A DNA stretch of 64,000 nucleotides from assembly GCF_900115755.1 (NCBI RefSeq), contig NZ_FOXQ01000003.1, positions 1 to 64,000 on the forward strand, in the 5' to 3' direction. The stretch is from Parafilimonas terrae. GTDB lineage: Bacteria; Bacteroidota; Bacteroidia; Chitinophagales; Chitinophagaceae. Both the position numbers and the translations under genes were made by a program. The notes under the pieces were generated by a model. It was not told where the DNA came from, made no database searches, and saw nothing but the letters and a program-made list of their open reading frames with translations. Shown piece by piece: positions 35,934 to 43,716 of the stretch. Position 1 is the first letter of the stretch. The number at the start of each line of letters is the position of its first letter.

Positions 35934-37454
35934 TTAAACAGTAAACTTAATTCCCTGGGCCAAAGGCAGTTGCGTACTATAATTTATAGTGTTTGTTTGC
36001 CGGCGCATGTAAGCTTTCCATGCGTCGCTGCCGCTTTCCCGTCCGCCGCCTGTTTCTTTTTCGCCGCCAAAAGCACCGCCTATTTCTGCTCCACTGGTGC
36101 CGATATTTACATTGGCGATACCGCAATCGCTTCCCTCAGCCGACAGAAAATATTCCATCTGCCGCATGTTATTGGTAAAAATGGAAGACGACAAACCCTG
36201 CGGCACACCGTTTTGTTTTGCAACGGCTTCCTCAATGGTGGAATATTTCATTATATATAATATAGGTGCGAAAGTTTCTGTCTGAACAATATCCAGGTTA
36301 TTTTCTGCTTCAATAATGCAGGGCTTTACATAACAGCCGCTTTCAAATCCTTCCCCTTCCAGCACACCGCCTTCCACGATAATTTTGGCAGATTGCGATT
36401 TGGCTTTTTCAATAGCCTTTGAATAATTATCAACGGCTGCTTTATCAATCAAAGGCCCAACATGATTTTCAACCTCCAGGGGATCACCGATCTTTAACTG
36501 GCTATAAACAGCTTTCAGATTTTCAATTACCTTATCGTAAATACTTTCATGAATAATTAAACGGCGCGTGGTAGTACAGCGTTGGCCGGCAGTTCCCACG
36601 GCGCCAAAAACAGCGCCGGTAAGTACCATTTTCAAGTCAGCATCTTCGGTAACAATAATGGCATTGTTGCCGCCCAGTTCCAGGATTGATTTACCTAACC
36701 TTGAAGCCACCGCAGCGCCCACAATCTTCCCAATTTTTGTGGAACCGGTAAAAGAAACGAGTGCAACACGCTCGTCTTCACACATAGTTTTGCTAATAGT
36801 ATCGCCATTTATCAGGCAGCTGATGCCTTCCGGCATATTGTTATTTTTAAGCACTTCGGTAATTATTTGCTGGCAGGCAACAGCGCACAACGGCGTTTTG
36901 GGCGATGGCTTCCATATACAAACATTGCCGCACACCCAGGCAATGGCGGCATTCCAGCTCCATACTGCAACCGGGAAATTGAAGGCTGAAATAATTCCCA
37001 CAATACCAAGTGGATGCCATTGTTCGTACATACGGTGGCCTGGCCTTTCGCTATGCATGGTTAAGCCATACAACTGGCGGCTGAGGCCAACAGCGAAATC
37101 GCAGATATCGATCATTTCCTGCACTTCACCCAAACCTTCCTGCAGGCTTTTACCCATTTCGTAGCTCACCAGCTTGCCAAGCGGCGCTTTGTTTTTTCGC
37201 AAGGCTTCGCCAAACTGCCGCACAATTTCGCCGCGTTTTGGCGCAGGAATTTTTCTCCATTCCAGAAACGCTTTTTGAGCAGTTTCCAAAACCTTGCTGT
37301 AACCTTCCGGTGAAGTTTCCCAAACACTACCAACCAGTTTTCCGTCAACCGGAGATATGGAATCTATTTTTTTTTCTGAACCTGTAAAAGTTTTTGAGCC
37401 GGTTGAAGTGCCGGCATTTTCAGTTGTGATGCCGAGCTGCTGTAAAAAATCCAT
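35934..37454 (-). CDS. Aldehyde dehydrogenase, ALDH7-like (aminoadipate-semialdehyde type)
   Basis: The 506-residue NAD-dependent enzyme resembles ALDH7 (antiquitin). It has the catalytic Cys293 in [13 protein letters not shown], the general-base Glu in [14 protein letters not shown], the cofactor-binding [20 protein letters not shown] and the family-typical [24 protein letters not shown]7 proteins oxidise alpha-aminoadipate semialdehyde in lysine breakdown. No lysine-degradation partner is adjacent, so the substrate is an inference from the family. It is a single gene with a long AT-rich upstream region. Confidence 0.9.
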   Translation of the reverse strand: MDFLQQLGITTENAGTSTGSKTFTGSEKKIDSISPVDGKLVGSVWETSPEGYSKVLETAQKAFLEWRKIPAPKRGEIVRQFGEALRKNKAPLGKLVSYEMGKSLQEGLGEVQEMIDICDFAVGLSRQLYGLTMHSERPGHRMYEQWHPLGIVGIISAFNFPVAVWSWNAAIAWVCGNVCIWKPSPKTPLCAVACQQIITEVLKNNNMPEGISCLINGDTISKTMCEDERVALVSFTGSTKIGKIVGAAVASRLGKSILELGGNNAIIVTEDADLKMVLTGAVFGAVGTAGQRCTTTRRLIIHESIYDKVIENLKAVYSQLKIGDPLEVENHVGPLIDKAAVDNYSKAIEKAKSQSAKIIVEGGVLEGEGFESGCYVKPCIIEAENNLDIVQTETFAPILYIMKYSTIEEAVAKQNGVPQGLSSSIFTNNMRQMEYFLSAEGSDCGIANVNIGTSGAEIGGAFGGEKETGGGRESGSDAWKAYMRRQTNTINYSTQLPLAQGIKFTV

Positions 37455-38248
37455 GTGAATAATTTTTTAAAGATGAGCTGTTGAGCCACTTTATCGAATG
37501 GCTACAGAAAGCAATTTAAGGCAGCAAATTTAAGCATCTATTCTTAGCGGGAAGAAGAGAGGTTTTTAAAAAATAAACGGCTTAAAAGCAAAATAGCGGG
37601 TAGAAGCATAACCAGTAATTTAAATTCAAAATTTATCTAATAATTAAAATTATATAAATTACTATATTTATATAATTATCAATTATTTATAATAAAATAT
37701 ATAATTTTATAACTGCTCACATATTTGTGCAGCTTAAAGAAGGTAGCAAGTTTTATCATTACTTAACTTATTTATTGAAAAAATAATAATTAAATTATAT
37801 AATTAATTGATTTACAATTTAATTTTAGATATGAATTTGAACTAATTAAAATAGCCTATAGATATTATCATTCAATCAATAGATAACTAAAATATATAGC
37901 TGAAAATTTACTAATTGTTGATACAAAAACGGCAGCAGTTAGAATTAAATGTGAATTAGAATTTTGTTGTGGGGCTTCCCGAAACCTTCTTTCTTTTAAA
38001 AGATTTTCTGTTTAAGCGGATAAGATTTTAAATAGGATTTTGGCTCCAAATATGAAAAAGAGAAGCAGTTCACGCTGGGTTTTAGCGATTTTGCAAACAG
38101 CCGGTTTCGCGGATTTTGGACAATGAAGGACAGAAGATTTCAAAAATTTGAACTTCACGAAAAGCTCAAACCGATTTATTTTTCACAAAAACTTTTTATC
38201 AGCACATATTAGTTTTATCTGGCATAATATTTTGTTTAAAAACTGAAC
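37455..38248. other. Intergenic region of about 800 bases with a very AT-rich core
   Basis: Between about 37600 and 37930 the DNA is almost only A and T, with many overlapping AATTAT/ATAATT/TATATA palindromes. From 37975 to 38200 the composition returns to normal, but no gene could be recognised; a 24-codon frame at 38051-38125 starts with ATG but lacks support. The region lies between a minus-strand and a plus-strand gene, so it holds both promoters. No intrinsic terminator, IS or RNA gene was seen. Confidence 0.6.
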
Positions 38249-38734
38249 ATGAAAAAACTTCCTATCATTCTTTGCAGCATTTTTCTTTTTGCGCTTATAA
38301 GTTGTTCCAGAAAACGTGTACCACAAAAAACACCGGCAACTACTTTTGATACTTCAACCACAAAAAATAATAACCGGCCTGTTTTGATTGATTCTGCAAA
38401 AACTGCTGATTCCGCAAAAACGGTTAACGAGGCGGCGGCGGCAAGGGTGATGATTGTGGCAGATGGATATGGAAGGCTTATTACACCACAACAGAATTTG
38501 CCGGAAGACAGCGGAATTAGTTATAATAATTTGCAACTTTCAAAAGGATTTACAACACAGCAACGGGCTAATATGCAGGCGCGTTATAAAACAATTCCAC
38601 CGCGGGTGCTATATGTTCCGCAGCAATATGTGCGCAGTTCTTTAAAAGGCAGTTATTATATTTTGAAAAACAAATTCTGGTATTGGAAAAAAACAGACGG
38701 GCTGTTTTACCTTGATGAAAAATATTACCTGTAA
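38249..38734 (+). CDS. Hypothetical lipoprotein, 161 residues
   Basis: A lipobox (FLFALISC, Cys19) marks it as a lipoprotein. A Thr/Lys/Asn-rich linker follows, then a small domain (ISYNNLQLSKGFTTQQRANM, PPRVLYVPQQYVRSSLKGSY, NKFWYWKKTDGLFYLDEKYY) that I do not recognise. The aromatic C-terminus suggests a small beta structure. It precedes the sigma factor gene by 285 bases, so it is probably an independent unit. Confidence 0.65.
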   Translation: MKKLPIILCSIFLFALISCSRKRVPQKTPATTFDTSTTKNNNRPVLIDSAKTADSAKTVNEAAAARVMIVADGYGRLITPQQNLPEDSGISYNNLQLSKGFTTQQRANMQARYKTIPPRVLYVPQQYVRSSLKGSYYILKNKFWYWKKTDGLFYLDEKYYL

Positions 38735-39019
38735 ATTAAGTTTGAAAAGTTTTAAAGCGAACCAGGCCAGCTAAGGCAATACTGTAAACAAACCAAATAA
38801 ATGAGAAAATTTTGAGTAGCAGTTATTAACTTGCATTTCAACATTTTAGGACTAATGGAAATCTGCCGGAAGATTGCAATGGTTATAAATTTCCGGCTGT
38901 TTAAACGGGTTTCTAATTGTTTGCAGGAGGCGTGCATTGCTTCTTATGGCTGCAGCTAACCGGTTAAGTGCTGAGCTTTATATAAATAACTATTAATAAC
39001 AGCATAATTAAACTTCTGT

Positions 39020-39589
39020 TTGTTGGAACAAGATATACAAATACTGGACGGCCTTAAAGGTGAGTACGCAAAACGCACCAGGTATGAACAAATACTTTAC
39101 AGACAATACGCTTATTTTATTGATGAAGGCGCCAGAAAATACAATTTAAATAACGATGATAGCTTTAGCGCTTACAGCGATACCATACTTTCAGCTATAC
39201 ATAATATTGTAAATGAACGGTTTGATGGCCGCTCATCGCTAAAAACCTACCTGTACCAGATTTTTTCCAATAAATGTATTGACCTGATTCGAAAAAACAC
39301 GACTAATAAGCATCAGGTGCATAAAACAATGCCTGTAGCAGATGCAATGAGCCAGTTACCGGACAGCACAAGAACTGTGATTGATGGGCTAATAACCAAT
39401 GAGTTAAAGGCAACAGTGCGAAAGCAGCTTGATGCAATAGGAGAAAAATGCAGGAAGCTTTTACTGATGTTTGAAGACGGCCTTACGGATAAAGAAATTG
39501 CAGCAATCCTGTCATACAATACAGCGGCGGTAGTTAAAACCACGCGGTTGAGGTGTTTGGATAAGCTCAGGGAAAAAATACTCAATTAG
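39020..39589 (+). CDS. ECF-like RNA polymerase sigma factor
   Basis: The 189-residue protein has a region-2 segment (SLKTYLYQIFSNKCIDLIRK, preceded by the DSFSAYSDTILSAIHN helix) and a region-4 helix-turn-helix (GEKCRKLLLMFEDGLTDKEI, AAVVKTTRLRCLDKLREKI). This is the two-domain plan of ECF sigma factors. The frame has no ATG: it begins at TTG (39020 or the adjacent 39023), with a stop five codons upstream. A TTG start would keep expression low. The next gene encodes a single-pass anti-sigma-like TPR protein, so a sigma/anti-sigma pair is likely. It opens the CHAT locus. Confidence 0.85.
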   Translation: MLEQDIQILDGLKGEYAKRTRYEQILYRQYAYFIDEGARKYNLNNDDSFSAYSDTILSAIHNIVNERFDGRSSLKTYLYQIFSNKCIDLIRKNTTNKHQVHKTMPVADAMSQLPDSTRTVIDGLITNELKATVRKQLDAIGEKCRKLLLMFEDGLTDKEIAAILSYNTAAVVKTTRLRCLDKLREKILN

Positions 39590-39648
39590 CTTAGATATGG
39601 TTACTGCATCAGTTCTATTAAAAAAGATACTCTAAACAAAAAATAATT

Positions 39649-40383
39649 ATGCCAGACAACCTGGAATATATTGAATCCTACTTTCAGCAGGCATTAAATG
39701 CCGGGGAAAAACAGGCTTTTGAAGAAAGATGCGAAACAGATGAAGCTTTTGCCAAAGAAGTTGCCTTCTATATAATTACCCGCGAAACTTTGCGCGAAGA
39801 ATTGCTGGCAAAAAAACAGCAGGAGTGGAAGAAATTAAAAGCAGAAGAAGAAAGCGCCCCTGTTTTTTCCATCTCTAAAAAATCAACCTTAAGCAAATGG
39901 ATCATGTACGCTGCGGCAGCCTGCGTGCTATTGGTAGCATCTATGTTCCTGTTTGAAATGCAAAGCTCGCCGCAAAGACTCGCTTCTCAATACATCAATA
40001 ATATAGATTTAAGCCAAACCATGGATGCATCCCACGATAGCCTTCAGCTTGGTATTGCAGCTTATAAGAATAAGGATTATGCCAAAGCATTAGGGTATTT
40101 TGAAGGCGTTGCAAAACAGGATACTGCTAACAGCGACGCTAAAAAATATACAGGTTTAACCTATATACAATTAAATAATTACGATAAAGCCATTGAGCAA
40201 TTTGATGCGCTGGCCAACATGAAAGGCCTCTATTATAACCCGGGAGATTTTTTAAAAGCCGTAGCCTTATTAAAAAGAAATAAATCCGGGGATGAAGCAA
40301 CAGCCAAAACATTACTGCAGAAAGTAGTAAGTGAAAACGAAAGCGAAAAAGAAACTGCTGAGGAATGGTTGAAGAAGTTTTAG
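39649..40383 (+). CDS. Single-pass TPR protein, probable anti-sigma factor
   Basis: The 244-residue protein has three parts. Residues 1-80 resemble the cytoplasmic N-terminus of Bacteroidota anti-sigma-like proteins (NLEYIESYFQQALNAGEKQA, ETDEAFAKEVAFYIITRETL). One membrane helix follows (about 84-103, IMYAAAACVLLVASMFLF). The periplasmic part holds TPR repeats (SLQLGIAAYKNKDYAKALGY, AKKYTGLTYIQLNNYDKAIE). It lies 59 bases after the sigma gene. The layout would let the inside hold the sigma factor while the outside binds partners such as the neighbouring TPR-CHAT proteases. Anti-sigma activity is inferred from context. Confidence 0.75.
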   Translation: MPDNLEYIESYFQQALNAGEKQAFEERCETDEAFAKEVAFYIITRETLREELLAKKQQEWKKLKAEEESAPVFSISKKSTLSKWIMYAAAACVLLVASMFLFEMQSSPQRLASQYINNIDLSQTMDASHDSLQLGIAAYKNKDYAKALGYFEGVAKQDTANSDAKKYTGLTYIQLNNYDKAIEQFDALANMKGLYYNPGDFLKAVALLKRNKSGDEATAKTLLQKVVSENESEKETAEEWLKKF

Positions 40384-40431
40384 CAATGTGATTTTTATTG
40401 ATCTGATTAGCTAACACCCAAAATATAAATT

Positions 40432-40572
40432 ATGGATCAGACTACCGTTCAAACTATTATTGAAGGCGGCATACTTGTGGCCCTGGTATGGATCGGTTCC
40501 AGCACCGCATCAATTGCAAAAAATACTTCCAGCGGCGACAATAAACCAAAGGACCCGCCAGATCCCAAGTAA
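40432..40572 (+). CDS. 46-residue membrane mini-protein next to the CHAT protease
   Basis: A complete ATG-to-TAA frame encodes a 46-residue peptide. It starts MDQTTVQTIIEGG, has one hydrophobic helix (about 10-25, GGILVALVWIGSS) and a hydrophilic tail ending NKPKDPPDPK. It fits exactly between the anti-sigma-like gene and the first CHAT gene, with gaps of 48 and 47 bases, and the frame shows no competing reading. I know no family for it. A substrate, inhibitor or effector of the downstream protease is the obvious hypothesis. Confidence 0.6.
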   Translation: MDQTTVQTIIEGGILVALVWIGSSTASIAKNTSSGDNKPKDPPDPK

Positions 40573-40619
40573 TCACAATTACATTATCCTAATATGCATT
40601 CTTAATGAAATAAAGGTTT

Positions 40620-43403
40620 ATGCATAATTATATTAACATGCGGATACTTTTATTTTCATTAGCATTTTCATGCATTTTATCTTTTAATGTTTCTGCCCAA
40701 TGCCTTACGAAAGGTGAAATACAGAGTAAAGCATCTCAAATAGAAGAAGATGAAAAACTAAACGATGCAAAAAAATTAGAGCAGTTCTATTTGCTAAAGC
40801 AGCTTTGGGACAAATGTAAAATTCAACCTGACTCTGTTTATTCTAACATACTACTTAAGATTGGATATTATGAAGTTAGGATTAACAGGGATTTCGATAT
40901 TGGTATCAACTTTACAAAAGCATCGTTAAAGATAAATACCAGCAATAAACCGGGCAGTTCAAAACTTCTTGCTGCAAAAGGTTACTTTTCTCTTGCGGCT
41001 TATTACTACAGGATGCTTTTATATGACAAAGCATTAAAATATTTTGATAGCACTATTTCCATTATAAATACGTTCCCCAATAATACAAACTACACTATAC
41101 AGTGCAAGTTGTACATGGCCTACATTTATTTTCAAAACGGCGATTATCAAAAAGCCGTTGAAGAAAGCACTTCAGGATTATATAGCTGTGTTAATAAAAA
41201 GGATTCGACCCGGTTTCTCGAACTTTTGACGCAACGATCACAGTCACTTTATTATGAAAATAAATTAGATAAATCTCTTGAAGATGCTAATTTAATGATA
41301 AGCATTGCACAAAAAAACAAGTCAGTATATGAATTAGCTTCTGCCTTAAAAATAAAGGCACGCATTTTTCAAAAAATTGGAAATTTCAATGTAACAGATT
41401 CTTTATTTAAAGAAGTAATCAAAGCACGAATTAAAACGAAAGACTTTGAACAAATAGCTGCAGATTATAACGATTATGCTAATTTTTATCTTGATAGTTT
41501 AAATGATCATAGTAACGCCAAACGATATTATTTGGAAAGTCTTGCCTATGGAAAAAGAGCAGAAGATTCTTTTGCACTTGCAAGGGCAACAATAAACATT
41601 GGTGAAATTTATTTGGAACAGGGTAATTATAAAGAAGCTTTAAAAAATTCAACCAAAGCGCTAAGCCTTCTTAACATTCCTGTTAAACAAAATAATATCC
41701 AACCTCCAACTGCTCAAAAGCTGGATATTATCAGTGCCAAAGAGCTTGCCCTGGTAATCATGAGAAACAGAATGGAAGCTTTATTGCAATTGTTTTCGAA
41801 AACTAAAAAACAGGAATATTTGTCTGCGTCCGTTAAAACGGCGTTCGTAACAGATACTTTTCTAACGAATATGCGGCATGTTCAAACCGGCAATCAGAGC
41901 AAATTATTTTGGCGCGATAAAACAAAAGGTTTTTATTCAAATGCAATTAAAGCGGGTTTCCTGGCTAACAATGCTGATGCAGCTTTTTATTTCATGGAAA
42001 AAAGCCGTGCTGTATTACTCAACGATAAATTAAATGAGCTTAATGCGGCTTCCTATCTTTCAAAAGCAGATGCAGCCAAACAGGAAGATTATGAAATCAG
42101 GATAATTGAACTGCAGCAAAAGATGTCAGCATTATCCGATACATCTAAAAAACACGAGGCTTTGCAGTTACAGCTATTAAACATTAAGAATGATTATGAA
42201 CAATTCATCAAATCACTTGAACAAAAATATCCTGTGTATTATCAATACAAGTATGCAGATAATGTTCCAACGTTAGAAGCGATTCAATCCTATCTCGCAA
42301 AAAATAATCAAAGTTTTGTTCATTATTTTTTTGCTGATACTGCCACTTATATACTCGCAATAACAGCCAATAAAACCCGTTTTATTAAGCTTTCACAACA
42401 GGAGTTTAACAAAAATGACCTTACCAATTTTCTGCAGTTATGTTCTGATAAAAAAGCGCTGAATAATAATTATCAAAGCTTTGCTTTACTATCCAATTCA
42501 ATTTATAAGAAGATATTTCAGCCTTTGCAATTGCCTGGAGGCAGGGTTGTAATTTGTACAGAAAATACAGTAATTCCTTTTGGCGCCTTGTGCACCGATA
42601 TAAACGGAAAACATTTTTTGTTAAATGATTATAGTTTCAGCTATGCTTATTCTGCCTGTTTCTTAATGAAGCAATTTAATAACCCGCCTGCCAAGGGAAA
42701 CTTTATCGGCTTTGCTCCTGTTTCTTTTAATAAATCGCTCGGTGTTGTTGACTTAAAAAATGCTGCAAACGCATTAAATACATCTGCATCTTTTTATAAC
42801 AATGATAAGCTTTTTACCCATACATCTGCAAGCCGCCATAACTTTTTTTCTTACGCACCCTCCTATTCAGTTGTAAGCATTTTCTCCCATGCTTATGCTG
42901 ATACCACAGATAATGAGCCTGTGCTTTTCATGCAGGATTCCTTAATTCATTTATCAGAATTACAAACGTTGAACAATCCCGCAACAAAGCTTGTTTTGTT
43001 AAGCGCCTGTCAGACCAACGTAGGCAAAAAGGCAACAGGCGAAGGCATTTACAGTCTTGCAAGGGGCTTTGCAAGTGCTGGCATTCCTTCGGTTTCAGCA
43101 ACTTTATGGAAAGCAGATGAACAAACGATTTATGCTATTTCTGAAAAACTTAATCAATACTTATCTGAGGGAATGACTAAGGATGAAGCTTTACGAAAAG
43201 CCAAATTAGATTTTATACAGGCCAATAGCAGTGAAAAAACGTTGCCTTATTATTGGGCAAATATGATACTGATTGGAAATGCAGATGCAATTCAGCTTCA
43301 AACCAATCGCTCCGGCGTTTATTTATGGTTGGCGGCGGCTTTATTGTTTATACTTATCTCAGGAGCTTTCATCATTAAAAAGAAAGCTTTAAATAATTTA
43401 TAA
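40620..43403 (+). CDS. Exported TPR-CHAT protease (first copy)
   Basis: The 927-residue protein has a signal peptide (ILLFSLAFSCILSFNVSA|QC; a second ATG at 40638 fits it equally well). TPR-type helices span about 90-360, a charged coiled coil lies near 470-540 (IIELQQKMSALSDTS), and a C-terminal CHAT caspase-like domain covers about 590-895. The catalytic pair is present: His757 in IFSHAYAD and Cys797 in LLSACQTNVG, followed by the family phrase GEGIYSLARGFASAGIPSV. A final membrane helix (VYLWLAAALLFILISGAFII) ends in basic residues, so the protease should face the periplasm. It is paralogous to the gene at 43717. Confidence 0.88.
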   Translation: MHNYINMRILLFSLAFSCILSFNVSAQCLTKGEIQSKASQIEEDEKLNDAKKLEQFYLLKQLWDKCKIQPDSVYSNILLKIGYYEVRINRDFDIGINFTKASLKINTSNKPGSSKLLAAKGYFSLAAYYYRMLLYDKALKYFDSTISIINTFPNNTNYTIQCKLYMAYIYFQNGDYQKAVEESTSGLYSCVNKKDSTRFLELLTQRSQSLYYENKLDKSLEDANLMISIAQKNKSVYELASALKIKARIFQKIGNFNVTDSLFKEVIKARIKTKDFEQIAADYNDYANFYLDSLNDHSNAKRYYLESLAYGKRAEDSFALARATINIGEIYLEQGNYKEALKNSTKALSLLNIPVKQNNIQPPTAQKLDIISAKELALVIMRNRMEALLQLFSKTKKQEYLSASVKTAFVTDTFLTNMRHVQTGNQSKLFWRDKTKGFYSNAIKAGFLANNADAAFYFMEKSRAVLLNDKLNELNAASYLSKADAAKQEDYEIRIIELQQKMSALSDTSKKHEALQLQLLNIKNDYEQFIKSLEQKYPVYYQYKYADNVPTLEAIQSYLAKNNQSFVHYFFADTATYILAITANKTRFIKLSQQEFNKNDLTNFLQLCSDKKALNNNYQSFALLSNSIYKKIFQPLQLPGGRVVICTENTVIPFGALCTDINGKHFLLNDYSFSYAYSACFLMKQFNNPPAKGNFIGFAPVSFNKSLGVVDLKNAANALNTSASFYNNDKLFTHTSASRHNFFSYAPSYSVVSIFSHAYADTTDNEPVLFMQDSLIHLSELQTLNNPATKLVLLSACQTNVGKKATGEGIYSLARGFASAGIPSVSATLWKADEQTIYAISEKLNQYLSEGMTKDEALRKAKLDFIQANSSEKTLPYYWANMILIGNADAIQLQTNRSGVYLWLAAALLFILISGAFIIKKKALNNL

Positions 43404-43499
43404 GATCATACACAGATAAATTTGATAACTTGCTTGCCCTATTTGTTTTAACCACGACTAATAGGTAAAATTCAAATATCAAATCAAAACACCAGTTTT

Positions 43500-43604
43500 A
43501 TGGCAAAGACAAAAACAAAAAAAGATGTGACAGTTCAGCCTACCGCAAGCGCAGCAAGTGAAACTGCTCCCACAGGAACAACAAAACAAACCAAGCCCAA
43601 ATAA
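43500..43604 (+). CDS. 34-residue basic mini-protein between the CHAT genes
   Basis: A complete frame encodes 34 residues starting MAKTKTKKDVTVQ and ending TTKQTKPK, rich in Thr, Lys and Ala, without a hydrophobic helix and probably unstructured. It occupies the gap before the second CHAT gene as the 46-residue gene does before the first, and both end in a Lys/Pro-rich tail finishing in Pro-Lys. No family is known to me. Chance occurrence of such a short frame is possible, and the positional parallel is the main support. Confidence 0.45.
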   Translation: MAKTKTKKDVTVQPTASAASETAPTGTTKQTKPK

Positions 43605-43716
43605 CTTTATTAATAAGGCTCTTTTTAATTCCTGGGCAGCTTCGTAAAAAATTTGTTCTGCTGTTGCACGGCATTACATTAAATTAGGCCAGTTTTACTG
43701 ACAATTTAATGTGATA

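Noticed and set aside
36568-37164. Long plus-strand frame opposite the aldehyde dehydrogenase
   Set aside because: It is the antisense shadow of a well-conserved gene; its translation has no protein-like motif.
38051-38125. A 24-codon ATG frame upstream of the lipoprotein gene
   Set aside because: It is short, has no family resemblance or positional partner, and lies in gene-free DNA; chance is likely.
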